The translations under genes and the position numbers were made by a program. This document shows, in pieces, positions 37,869 to 45,798 of a stretch of 64,000 bases of DNA. The notes below the pieces were generated by a model. It worked only from the letters and a program-made list of their open reading frames with translations, made no database searches and was not told where the DNA came from. This stretch comes from Azospirillum sp. TSH100 (GTDB taxonomy: Bacteria; Pseudomonadota; Alphaproteobacteria; Azospirillales; Azospirillaceae). Numbering within the stretch: position 1 is the first letter of the stretch; every line of letters begins with the position of its first letter. The DNA lies in contig NZ_CP039634.1 of assembly GCF_004923295.1 (NCBI RefSeq), positions 2,260,001-2,324,000 on the forward strand, written 5' to 3'.

Positions 37869-38351
37869 TCAAAGCTTTTCCAGCACCGCTTCGGCCGAAG
37901 ACACCTCGAACTTGCCGGGGGCTTCGACAGCGACGTGCGTGACCTTGCCGTCTTCCGCCACCAGGGCGAAACGCTGGCCGCGGGTGCCGAGGCCGTAGCC
38001 GGAACCGTCCATGGTCAGGCCAAGGGCAGTGGTGAAGGTGGCGTTGCCGTCCGGCAGCATCGCAACCTTGTCGCCGACAGCGCCCTTTTCACCCCAGGCG
38101 CGCATCACGAACGGATCGTTGACCGCCAGGCAGATGATGCAGTCGACGCCCTTCGCCTTCAGTGCGTCGGCCTGTTGGACGAAGCCCGGTAGATGCTTGG
38201 CGGAGCAGGTCGGGGTGAAGGCGCCGGGGACCGAGAACAGGACGACCTTCTTGCCCTTGAACAGCTCGTCCGTCGTGACTTCCTGCATGCCGTTGTCGGT
38301 CAGCCACTTCAGCGTGACGGACGGAATGGTATCGCCAACCTGGATGCTCAT
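37869..38351 (-). CDS. Peroxiredoxin (Prx5/AhpE-like, thioredoxin fold)
   Basis: A 160-residue atypical 2-Cys or 1-Cys peroxiredoxin that reduces peroxides. The active-site segment reads SVPGAFTPTCSAKHLPGF with the peroxidatic Cys and the conserved Pro, Thr and upstream Thr/Pro; a second Cys occurs in GVDCIICLAVNDPFVM. The Prx5 subfamily (PGAFTPTCS) uses glutathione/glutaredoxin or thioredoxin as reductant. Start at the ATG at 38351, MSIQVGDTIP, with a GGAAGGG ribosome-binding site. Separated from the upstream PhnA-like gene by a hairpin-rich gap. Confidence 0.93.
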   Translation of the reverse strand: MSIQVGDTIPSVTLKWLTDNGMQEVTTDELFKGKKVVLFSVPGAFTPTCSAKHLPGFVQQADALKAKGVDCIICLAVNDPFVMRAWGEKGAVGDKVAMLPDGNATFTTALGLTMDGSGYGLGTRGQRFALVAEDGKVTHVAVEAPGKFEVSSAEAVLEKL

Positions 38352-38408
38352 GGTCTCTAACCCTTCCGGTTTTTCGGTTTTGCCCGATTCTGGGTTTGGC
38401 CCGTTTTC

Positions 38409-38442
38409 GGGTCCGGCCGGACCCTCGTTGCGGAGTCCGGCC
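38409..38442 (-). repeat. Palindrome and hairpin between phnA-like and peroxiredoxin genes
   Basis: GGGTCCGGCCGGACCC at 38409-38424 is a perfect 16-bp palindrome. Its right half (GGCCGGAC, 38415-38422) can instead pair with GTCCGGCC at 38435-38442, so two mutually exclusive hairpins are possible. On the minus strand this follows the PhnA-like gene and is succeeded by GAAAACGGGCC, suggesting a terminator; it also lies in the leader of the peroxiredoxin gene. Confidence 0.55.
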
Positions 38443-38509
38443 CTGCATCCCTTCTATCCCTCGCTGCGGGCAGCCGCAAGGCGTGGCTGACCGGACGGCA
38501 CAACCGGAA

Positions 38510-38866
38510 TCACGCCTTCTTGACGAATTCCGACTTGAGGTTCATCGCACCGATGCCGTCGATCTTGCAGGCGATGTTGTGCCCGTCGGCGCCATCGACC
38601 AGACGGATGTTCTTCACCTTGGTCCCGCCCTTGACCACAAGCGACGATCCCTTGACCTTCAGGTCCTTGATGACGGTGACGCTGTCGCCGTCGGCCAGCG
38701 GGTTGCCGTTGGCGTCGCGCACGCCCTGACCGGCTTCGGCATCGGTGGCGGCCGCTGCCGTGTCGGGGTTCCATTCATGCCCGCAGTCGGGGCAGTTCCA
38801 CAGGCTGCCGTCATTGTAGGCGTTTTCGGAGTTGCACTGCGGGCAGTTGATCTGATCGTCCATCAT
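38510..38866 (-). CDS. PhnA-like zinc-ribbon protein
   Basis: About 118 residues. The N-terminal zinc ribbon [29 protein letters not shown] has two CxxC pairs, and the C-terminal SH3-like part reads [19 protein letters not shown] and [28 protein letters not shown], matching the PhnA/YjdM family. Despite the name the family is not required for alkylphosphonate use and its role is unknown. Start ambiguous among Met1, Met4 and Met5 of the frame (38875, 38866, 38863). Confidence 0.9.
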   Translation of the reverse strand: MMDDQINCPQCNSENAYNDGSLWNCPDCGHEWNPDTAAAATDAEAGQGVRDANGNPLADGDSVTVIKDLKVKGSSLVVKGGTKVKNIRLVDGADGHNIACKIDGIGAMNLKSEFVKKA

Positions 38867-38953
38867 CGTCCTCATGGCGCGGGAGAAACTCCCGGAAACG
38901 CCCTGTTACCGCAGAATAGCCGCAACAGCCATAGGCCTTTTCCGGAAACCCGG

Positions 38954-41050
38954 TCAGGACGCCTTGTCCGTTCCCTTGCCCGCCGCCTTTTCCAATGCCT
39001 CCAGCACAGCGCCTTCGCTCAGCAGTTCAGGCAGGGCGATGCCCTCCGGCGCGCCGGGACCGTAGACGATGTTGAAAGGAATGCCGTAGCGGCCGTGATC
39101 GGACAGGAATTTGGCGATCGCCGCGTCCGGCCGGGTCCAGTCGGCGCGCATTGCCACGATGTTCGGATCGTCCATCCGCTGGGCGGCCCCGCCGCGATTC
39201 AGCACCAGCTTCTTGTTCGCCTGACAGGTGATGCACCAATCGGCGGTGACATCGACGAAGACGGTCCGGCCGGATGCGACATGGTCACGGATCGCCGCTT
39301 CGGCGAAGGGAACCCAGCGCGCCTTGGATTCCCCAACCACCGGTGCCGCGCCGGCAGATGGACCGACCGCCGCCGGCATGGCGAAGGCGGCAACCGCCAG
39401 CACGCCCGCCAGCGCAGGCCCGGCGGTTCGTGCCGCGCCCCGCCCGCTGCGCCCCACCCACAGCGCCAGAACCAGCGCAGCCATCAGCAGCCCGACCGTG
39501 GCAGCGGCAACCTCGCCGATCTGCACGGTCAGCACCGACAGCAGCCAAAGCGCGGTCAGCATGAGCGCGAAACCCAGCACCATCTTCAGTGTCGCCATCC
39601 AGCGCCCCGGACGCGGCAGCCATCCGGCCACCTGCGGCCACGCCGCCACCGCCAGATAGGGCAGCGCCAGTCCGACGCCCAGCGTCGCGAAGATCGCATA
39701 GATCTCCACCGGTCCCTTGGACAGCGCGAATCCCACCGCCGTGCCCAGGAAGGGCGCCGAACAGGGGGTCGCCAGCAAGGTGGCGAACATGCCGGTGGCG
39801 AATGGCCCGGCCAGCCCGTTGCCGCCCAGCCGGTCGGCCAGGATGCGCGGTAGCGGCACCTCGAACAATCCCCACAGATTGGCGGAGAACAGGGTGACCA
39901 GCACGACCATGAAGACCAGGAACAGCGGCTGCTGGAACTGGATGCCCCAGCCGACCGCCCCGCCCGCCGCCTTGATGCCGACCAGCACCGACGCCATCAG
40001 CAGGAAGGAGGTGAGGATGCCGGCCGCACTCGCCAGGAAGCCGGCGCGCACAGCGGCCGGCGCCCGACCACCATGCTTGACCACAGACATCAGCTTCAGG
40101 GACAGCACCGGCAGCACGCAGGGCATCAGGTTCAGGATCAGCCCGCCCAGCAGCGCCGCCCCCAGCATCGCCACCAGCCCGGCGCCACCGGAAACCGACG
40201 CCGCGCCCCCGACCGCCGCCGTGGCAGGAGCCTCCACCGCCTTGTCGCCGTCGACCAGGGTCAACGTCAAAGCCCGCCCGGTCAGGTCGAGGCCCGGCGG
40301 CGGATCGGTTACCGCCAGGGTCATGCGGACATGGCGGTCATTGTCGGAGAAGACCGTCTTGGGGGCCGAGAAGGTCAGCGGCGGATCTGTTTCCACGAAC
40401 AGGTCGGGGGAGACGAAGCCGTCGGCGGCGGTCGCCTCGACCTCCAGCGCCGCCCCGTTTCCGTGAACGGAGTCGATCCGCAGCAGGCCGTTCGGTCCCC
40501 TCGGAACCAACGCCAGCGCCCGCGCAACGTCGTTGGCAACCTCGCTGGGTCCGGCCGGTCCGGCCGGCAACGCCAGAGCGAGTTCCAGCGTCTGCGGCAC
40601 ACAGATCTCCGAACAGACCAGCAGTTCGGCGGTCAGTGCCAGATCAACCGGCTTGCCGAGCGTTGCCGGCCTGCCCTGGATCGGGAACAGAACGGCGGTG
40701 TCGTAGCCGGCCGTCTCGAATCCCAGCACGGAGAATCGGTGCGGCGCCGGATAGGACAGCGTCGCCTCGCCCAGGTTGGCCGACCGGCTCCAATCCAGGC
40801 GCGGCGCGAATCCGGCATCGCCGGGGGAGCGCCAATAGGTCTTCCACCCAGGCTCCAGCCGCAGTTCCAGCCCGAGCGGCAGCGCCGTCAGATCGCCGGT
40901 GCCGCGCACCGCCGACACCAGCCGCGCCTCCACCGGCCCCGCCTTCGACCAGGATCCAACCGCATCCTGGGCGAAAACGGGAGCAGCACCGCCGGCCAGC
41001 ACAGCCAGAAGCAGCAGGAGGGTGAGGGCATGTCTTTTCATCGCGCGCAC
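38954..41050 (-). CDS. DsbD/ScsB-type membrane thiol:disulfide reductase
   Basis: A 698-residue transmembrane electron carrier passing reducing power from cytosolic thioredoxin to periplasmic proteins. Signal peptide (about 5-28); a periplasmic DsbD-alpha/DsbC-like domain with CSEIC; a membrane core of about eight segments with the redox Cys pair in NLMPCVLPVLSLKL and LATPCSAPFLGTAVGF; and a C-terminal thioredoxin domain with ADWCITCQANKK. The layout and the large N-terminal domain are closer to ScsB than to E. coli DsbD. Preceded on the chromosome by a divergent YqgE gene. Substrates unknown; no ccm or dsb partners are nearby. Confidence 0.92.
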   Translation of the reverse strand: MRAMKRHALTLLLLLAVLAGGAAPVFAQDAVGSWSKAGPVEARLVSAVRGTGDLTALPLGLELRLEPGWKTYWRSPGDAGFAPRLDWSRSANLGEATLSYPAPHRFSVLGFETAGYDTAVLFPIQGRPATLGKPVDLALTAELLVCSEICVPQTLELALALPAGPAGPSEVANDVARALALVPRGPNGLLRIDSVHGNGAALEVEATAADGFVSPDLFVETDPPLTFSAPKTVFSDNDRHVRMTLAVTDPPPGLDLTGRALTLTLVDGDKAVEAPATAAVGGAASVSGGAGLVAMLGAALLGGLILNLMPCVLPVLSLKLMSVVKHGGRAPAAVRAGFLASAAGILTSFLLMASVLVGIKAAGGAVGWGIQFQQPLFLVFMVVLVTLFSANLWGLFEVPLPRILADRLGGNGLAGPFATGMFATLLATPCSAPFLGTAVGFALSKGPVEIYAIFATLGVGLALPYLAVAAWPQVAGWLPRPGRWMATLKMVLGFALMLTALWLLSVLTVQIGEVAAATVGLLMAALVLALWVGRSGRGAARTAGPALAGVLAVAAFAMPAAVGPSAGAAPVVGESKARWVPFAEAAIRDHVASGRTVFVDVTADWCITCQANKKLVLNRGGAAQRMDDPNIVAMRADWTRPDAAIAKFLSDHGRYGIPFNIVYGPGAPEGIALPELLSEGAVLEALEKAAGKGTDKAS

Positions 41051-41237
41051 TGTTCTCTATCCCGGGAAGGGGCGCACACGCGTCCCCGACACCCTATATG
41101 ATAGCCCATATAATGGTGACAAAGCTCGGCCGGTGCTGTCACACTCCGGTGAAAAGCGTCGCCAGAGCGCCAACCACAACCGACCGTACGGACGGAGGCG
41201 GTCTTCCGCACCGGACCGACGACAAGGATTATCGCCC

Positions 41238-41828
41238 ATGCCGCGCCTGACCAAGTCTCCGGACTCCAAGACCACGGAATCGCTGACCGGCCAGCTGCTG
41301 ATCGCCATGCCCGGAATGGAGGACCCACGTTTCCAGCGTACGGTCATCTATGTCTGCGCCCACAATGAGGATGGCGCAATGGGTCTGGTGGTGAACCGGC
41401 TGTTCGGGTCGATCACCTTCGAGGATCTGCTGGAACAGCTCGACATGGACATCGCACAGCCGATTCACAACCTGCCAGTGCATTACGGCGGCCCGGTCGA
41501 GTCGGGCCGCGGCTTCGTCCTGCATTCGACCGACTATGTCCGCGACGGCACGCTGGTGGTGAACGACGACGTGGCGCTGACCGCCACCATCGACATCCTG
41601 CGCGCCATCTCCGAAGATCGCGGACCGCGCCGCAACCTGCTGCTGCTGGGTTATGCCGGCTGGGGGCCGGGCCAGCTGGACGCCGAGTTCCAGGCCAATG
41701 GCTGGCTCAACGTACCCTGCGACGAGAAGTTGCTGTTCGACACCGACCTCGACGCGAAGTGGGAGCGCGCCATCGGCAAGCTGGGCGTCAGCGTCTCCAT
41801 GCTGTCTGGCGAAGCCGGGCACGCCTGA
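41238..41828 (+). CDS. YqgE/AlgH family protein
   Basis: A 196-residue member of UPF0301. Family motifs are LTGQLLIAMPGMEDPRFQRTV, YVCAHNEDGAMGLVVNR, HYGGPVESGRGFVLHS and LLLLGYAGWGPGQLDAEFQ. AlgH was linked to alginate regulation in Pseudomonas but the molecular function is unknown. The ATG at 41238 gives MPRLTKSPDS; the frame upstream to 40899 runs into the DsbD-like gene and is not used. Convergent with moaE, with 24 bases between. Confidence 0.94.
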   Translation: MPRLTKSPDSKTTESLTGQLLIAMPGMEDPRFQRTVIYVCAHNEDGAMGLVVNRLFGSITFEDLLEQLDMDIAQPIHNLPVHYGGPVESGRGFVLHSTDYVRDGTLVVNDDVALTATIDILRAISEDRGPRRNLLLLGYAGWGPGQLDAEFQANGWLNVPCDEKLLFDTDLDAKWERAIGKLGVSVSMLSGEAGHA

Positions 41829-41852
41829 ACGCTCCCGACATCGCCCGACCTT

Positions 41853-42305
41853 TCACTCCGCCCAGCGCGCCGCCGCTGCGTCGTCGCTGTCCTTTGCCTC
41901 GACCCAGCGCTCTCCCTCCGGCGTGGCTTCGAGCTTCCAGAAGGGCGCCTTCGTCTTCAGCCAATCCATCAGGAAACGGCAGGAGTCGAAGGCCGCATCG
42001 CGATGGGCCGAGGCGGTGGCAACCATCACGATGCGGTCGCCCGGCTCCAGCCGGCCATGGCGGTGGATCACCAACACGTCATCCAGCGGCCAGCGGCGGC
42101 GCGCCTCATCTTCGATCGCTTCAAGCTGCTTTTCGGTCATGCCGGGGTAGTGTTCCAGGGTCATGGCGCTGACCGACGCACCACCGGCGATGTCACGCAC
42201 CAACCCGACGAACATCGCCACCCCACCGACACTGGTGCGGCCGGCGGTGAAGGCGGCATATTCGGCGCCGACGTCGAAATCCCCGGCCTGGACGCGGATC
42301 GCCAT
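41853..42305 (-). CDS. moaE: Molybdopterin synthase catalytic subunit MoaE
   Basis: Large subunit of molybdopterin synthase, which adds two sulfurs to cyclic pyranopterin monophosphate. The 150-residue protein has the family's VGGVAMFVGLVRD start, LEHYPGMTEKQLEAI, IHRHGRLEPGDRIVMVATASAHRDAAF and the catalytic lysines in LKTKAPFWKLE. Start at the ATG at 42305 (MAIRVQAGDFD), 4 bases after the moaD stop; a longer frame overlapping moaD is not used. Last gene of the apparent uvrC-to-moaE run. Confidence 0.95.
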   Translation of the reverse strand: MAIRVQAGDFDVGAEYAAFTAGRTSVGGVAMFVGLVRDIAGGASVSAMTLEHYPGMTEKQLEAIEDEARRRWPLDDVLVIHRHGRLEPGDRIVMVATASAHRDAAFDSCRFLMDWLKTKAPFWKLEATPEGERWVEAKDSDDAAAARWAE

Positions 42306-42309
42306 GCCG

Positions 42310-42564
42310 TCAGCCCCCCGTAACCGGCGGGAACAGCGCCACCTCGTCCGTCGCGGAGATCGGGTGGTCGTAGGGCACATGCTCCTGGTTCACCGCGACC
42401 TTCACCACCTTGCTGTTGGCCAGGGCCTCCGCGTGGCGGGGGCTGCGGCTCTTCAGCCATTCGACGAGATCGCCGGCCGTGGTCACCTCCGCCGGCAGGT
42501 CCACCGTCTCGGTCGGCATCCCGATCTTGCTGCGCAGCCAGGCGAAATAGAGAATCTTCATCAC
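42310..42564 (-). CDS. moaD: Molybdopterin synthase sulfur carrier subunit MoaD
   Basis: An 84-residue ubiquitin-fold sulfur carrier. It starts MKILYFAWLRSKIG and ends in the required Gly-Gly (ALFPPVTGG), whose terminus is thiocarboxylated by MoeB-type enzyme (not in this window) before transfer by MoaE. It lies 7 bases after moeA and 4 before moaE, on the same strand. Confidence 0.96.
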   Translation of the reverse strand: MMKILYFAWLRSKIGMPTETVDLPAEVTTAGDLVEWLKSRSPRHAEALANSKVVKVAVNQEHVPYDHPISATDEVALFPPVTGG

Positions 42565-42571
42565 GCGCCCT

Positions 42572-43822
42572 CTAAAGAAATTCCTTGAACGGCAGGAAAT
42601 CGACGGTCATGCCGGGTTCGACCCGCGCCAGATCCTCCGGCAACTCGATCAACCCTTCGGATTCGACCAGCGACGACAGCACGCCGGCCCCGTCACGCAG
42701 GTATTTGGTCGCCACCAGCGCGCCATCCTCCGCACGGATCAGTGACCCGCGCAGAAACTCGCGCCGGCCGGGCTTTTTTTTGTGAGCGAATCCAGCGCGC
42801 ACCGGAATCGGCCGCGGCGTCTCGTCCGACGCCCCCATCAGCCGCAGCAGGATCGGCCGGGCGATGCGCAGGAAGGTCACCACCACGGCGACCGGATTTC
42901 CGGGCAGTCCGACGAACACGGAATTGCGCACGCGGCCCAGCGCCACCGGCCGCCCCGGCTTGATCGCCAGCCGCCAGAAGTCGAGCCGCCCGTTCGCTTC
43001 CACCGCCGGCTTGACATGATCCTCTTCACCGGTGGACATGCCGCCGGAGGTGATCAGAGCATCATGGCTCATGGCGGCGTCCGCCAGGGCATCGCGGATG
43101 GTCTCGAACCGGTCTGGCAGGATGCCGAGATCGGTGACGGCACAGCCCAGCCGGGTCAGCAGCGCGATCAGGGCAAAGCGGTTGGCATCGTAGACGGCGC
43201 CGGGCTCCAGCGCTTGCCCCGGCTGCCGCAGTTCGTCACCGGTGGAAAAAACCGCCACTTTCAGCCTGCAGCGCACCTCAAATGCCGGAAAACCGAGCGA
43301 GGCGGCAAGCGCGATGTCCTCCGGCCGCAGGCGGCGCCCAGCCGCCAGCACCACGGAGCCTTCGCGCACATCCTCTCCCGCCAGCCGCCGGTTCACGCCA
43401 CGGCGGATGCCCGCCGGCAGGGTTACGGAGGTTCCGTCACTGCGGCAATCCTCCTGCATGAAGACGGTGTCCATGCCTGCCGGCATCGGCGCGCCGGTGA
43501 AGATGCGCACCGCCTCCCCACGGACGGCCGGCCGGCCGAGCCACTGCCCGGCGGCAACCCGCGCCGTCACCGGCAGCACGGTCGGGGCATCAGCGGCGAG
43601 GTCGTCGAAGAACACGGCATAGCCGTCCACCGCGGCATTGTCGTGCGGCGGCACGTTGAAGGGCGCCACCAGATCGGCGGCGAGCACCCGGCCAAGCGCA
43701 TCCGCAAGCGGCACGGCCTCGGTCGCCGTCACCGGCCACACCCGGCCAGCCAGCAGCGCCAGCGCCGGCTCCACCGCCATCATCGGCCCGCCGAAGGCGA
43801 AGCAATCATTGTCGAGTTGCAC
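42572..43822 (-). CDS. moeA: Molybdopterin molybdenumtransferase MoeA
   Basis: Inserts molybdate into adenylated molybdopterin. The 416-residue protein has the four MoeA domains; visible are NVPPHDNAAVDGYAV, RIFTGAPMPAGMDTV, VAVFSTGDEL, DALITSGGMSTGEEDHVK and FVGLPGNPVAVVVTF. Start at the ATG at 43822 (MVQLDNDCFAFGG), which is the conserved alphaproteobacterial MoeA beginning. It is followed 7 bases on by moaD. Together with moaD, moaE, mobB and ModABC it forms a local molybdenum-cofactor set; moaA, moaB/mogA and moaC are absent here. Confidence 0.96.
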   Translation of the reverse strand: MQLDNDCFAFGGPMMAVEPALALLAGRVWPVTATEAVPLADALGRVLAADLVAPFNVPPHDNAAVDGYAVFFDDLAADAPTVLPVTARVAAGQWLGRPAVRGEAVRIFTGAPMPAGMDTVFMQEDCRSDGTSVTLPAGIRRGVNRRLAGEDVREGSVVLAAGRRLRPEDIALAASLGFPAFEVRCRLKVAVFSTGDELRQPGQALEPGAVYDANRFALIALLTRLGCAVTDLGILPDRFETIRDALADAAMSHDALITSGGMSTGEEDHVKPAVEANGRLDFWRLAIKPGRPVALGRVRNSVFVGLPGNPVAVVVTFLRIARPILLRLMGASDETPRPIPVRAGFAHKKKPGRREFLRGSLIRAEDGALVATKYLRDGAGVLSSLVESEGLIELPEDLARVEPGMTVDFLPFKEFL

Positions 43823-43895
43823 CATGGCCGCCACTCTAGTCCGTCGCGGCATCGGGTGCGAAGAGGGAAAAGGCGTGAATTCCGGGACGTGACAC

Positions 43896-44567
43896 TCAGC
43901 CGCCGAACAGGCCAGGGATTTCCTCCACCCGCGTCAGCAGCCGGTCCGGCCGCGACGCCGCCAGGGCATCGCCACGTGTATAGCCCCAGGCAACGGCGGC
44001 GCAGTCCATGCCCACCTTCCGCGCCGCCTCGATGTCGCGCACCTCGTCACCGATGCCGACGGCATGTTCCGCCACAATCCCGGTCTTCCGCAGCATCTTG
44101 CGGAATTTGGCCGCCTTGCCGAACAGCGAGGCACCACAGCCATAATGGGCCACCAGTCCGGTGGTCTCCGCGCCCAGGATGCGGCGGATGTTCCCGACCG
44201 AGTTGGAACTGACGACGGCGACGGTCACGCCCCGGCCGTTCAACGTCCGCAACATGTCCGGGACACCGTCGAACAGCCGGATGCCGTCGATGTCGCGTGC
44301 CATCAGTTGGCGCATATGGTTGGCGATGAAGGGAAGCTTCCAGTTCGGCACCCGCAGGTGCCGCATGATCCGCCGCGCGTCATAGCCGCGAAGCTGTTCG
44401 ACCTCGTCCGCCCGCACCCGATTGAAGCCATAGCGGTCGGCCACGCCGTTCAGAACATCGACGAACCAGGGGAAGGAGTCGGCCAGCGTGCCGTCGAAAT
44501 CGAAGATGGCGAGACGGTAGCCGCTGCGATCGGGCGCCGGCGGCGTTGGGGAGGTTGCGATGTCCAT
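43896..44567 (-). CDS. HAD-superfamily phosphatase (phosphoglycolate-phosphatase-like)
   Basis: About 223 residues with motif I IFDFDGTLADSF, motif II VSSNS, the motif III Lys in LFGKAAKFRKML and motif IV GDEVRDIEAARKVGM. A helical cap of about 65 residues carries no distinguishing residues, so the substrate is unknown. The ATG at 44567 gives MDIATSPTPPAP followed by the catalytic domain. It sits between mobB and moeA on the same strand (38 and 73 bases), so it may be cotranscribed with molybdenum-cofactor genes; a role there is speculation. Confidence 0.85.
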   Translation of the reverse strand: MDIATSPTPPAPDRSGYRLAIFDFDGTLADSFPWFVDVLNGVADRYGFNRVRADEVEQLRGYDARRIMRHLRVPNWKLPFIANHMRQLMARDIDGIRLFDGVPDMLRTLNGRGVTVAVVSSNSVGNIRRILGAETTGLVAHYGCGASLFGKAAKFRKMLRKTGIVAEHAVGIGDEVRDIEAARKVGMDCAAVAWGYTRGDALAASRPDRLLTRVEEIPGLFGG

Positions 44568-44605
44568 GTCGTCTCTTGCGGCATTGGAGGGGCCAAGGCT
44601 TCGCC

Positions 44606-45106
44606 TCACCCCAACCCGCACCGCTCCACCACGAACGCCGCAACCGCTTCCGCGTCGTTCAGGTCCAGCACCGGCACCGGGCATCCAGGCACCGCGCCGT
44701 CGCTGGCGACCGCGACGATGGTGGGATCCTCCGGTGCGATCAGCGGCTTGTCCACATCGGCCCGCCAGATCTCGATCTTCTCGTGGCGATCCCGCTTGAA
44801 GCCCTCGATCAGCAACAGATCAACCGGACTAACCTTGCTGATCAGCTGGTCCAGCGTCAGTTCCGGCTCACCATCGCGCAACTCGTGCATCAGGGCCCAG
44901 CGGCGGGGAGAGCTGACCAGCACCTCGGTGGCCCCCGCCAGGCGATGGTTGTGGCTGTCCTTGCCGGGATGGTCGATGTCAAAGCCCTTGTGGGCATGCT
45001 TGACCGTGGAAACCCGCAAGCCCCGCCCGGTCAGCGCCGGGATCAGGCGCACCATCAGCGAGGTCTTGCCGCTGCCGCTCCAGCCGGTCAGCCCAAAGAT
45101 CTTCAT
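44606..45106 (-). CDS. mobB: Molybdopterin-guanine dinucleotide biosynthesis protein MobB
   Basis: A 166-residue P-loop GTP-binding protein that assists MobA in forming the guanine-dinucleotide form of the cofactor. Visible are MKIFGLTGWSGSGKTSL (Walker A), STVKHAHKGFDIDHPGKDS and LLLIEGFKRD. Start at the ATG at 45106. MobA itself is not in the window. It lies 11 bases after pgsA, suggesting cotranscription. Confidence 0.94.
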   Translation of the reverse strand: MKIFGLTGWSGSGKTSLMVRLIPALTGRGLRVSTVKHAHKGFDIDHPGKDSHNHRLAGATEVLVSSPRRWALMHELRDGEPELTLDQLISKVSPVDLLLIEGFKRDRHEKIEIWRADVDKPLIAPEDPTIVAVASDGAVPGCPVPVLDLNDAEAVAAFVVERCGLG

Positions 45107-45117
45107 GTCGGAAACTC

Positions 45118-45720
45118 TCAACCGGCGCTGCGGGCGGAACGGGCGGCGGCGGACTTCGCCGGCTGCTCGGCCATCATGTGGGTAAGTCCGGCGCGCATGT
45201 AATCCCAGCCGGTGTAGAAAGTCAGCGCCGCGGCGATCCACAGACCAACCGTACCTATGAAGGTCACAGGCAGCTCCACCGGACCATAGTCACCGACGAT
45301 CAGGAAGCCCAGCGCGATCATCTGGATCGTCGTCTTCCATTTCGCCAGCCAGGTCACCGGCACACCGACATGCAGGCCGGCCAGATACTCGCGCAGGCCC
45401 GACACCAGGACTTCGCGCAGCAGGATCACCACCGCCGGCAGGATCGACAGGCCGGTGAGCCGATGGAACCCCGCCAGCATGATCAGCGTAGCCGCGACCA
45501 GCAGCTTGTCGGCGATCGGGTCGAGGAATTTGCCGATGACGCTTTCCTGCGCCCAGGCGCGCGCCAGATAGCCATCGAACCAGTCGGTGATGCAGGCAGC
45601 GGCATAGAGCGAGCAGGCGGTATAGGCGGCCCACGCCTCCGGCACATAGAACAGCCCGACCACCAGCGGGATCACGGCAATGCGCGACAGGGTCAGCAGG
45701 TTGGGCAGGCTGGTCAGCAT
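45118..45720 (-). CDS. pgsA: CDP-diacylglycerol--glycerol-3-phosphate phosphatidyltransferase
   Basis: Makes phosphatidylglycerophosphate, precursor of phosphatidylglycerol. The 200-residue membrane protein starts MLTSLPNLLTLSRI and has the CDP-alcohol phosphotransferase motif DWFDGYLARAWAQESVIGKF continuing to LDPIADK, with the Asp quartet intact, and about five hydrophobic segments. The ATG at 45720 is used because the extra upstream codons are not conserved. A uvrC-pgsA-moaD/moaE association recurs in alphaproteobacteria. The C-terminal 20 residues are Ala/Arg-rich. Confidence 0.95.
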   Translation of the reverse strand: MLTSLPNLLTLSRIAVIPLVVGLFYVPEAWAAYTACSLYAAACITDWFDGYLARAWAQESVIGKFLDPIADKLLVAATLIMLAGFHRLTGLSILPAVVILLREVLVSGLREYLAGLHVGVPVTWLAKWKTTIQMIALGFLIVGDYGPVELPVTFIGTVGLWIAAALTFYTGWDYMRAGLTHMMAEQPAKSAAARSARSAG

Positions 45721-45798
45721 GACGGAAAACTCGAACCGCTGGAGGATGTCGCCGCACGGCACCCGTGGGAGGGCCGGCAGTTTGCAGATGCCCGCATT

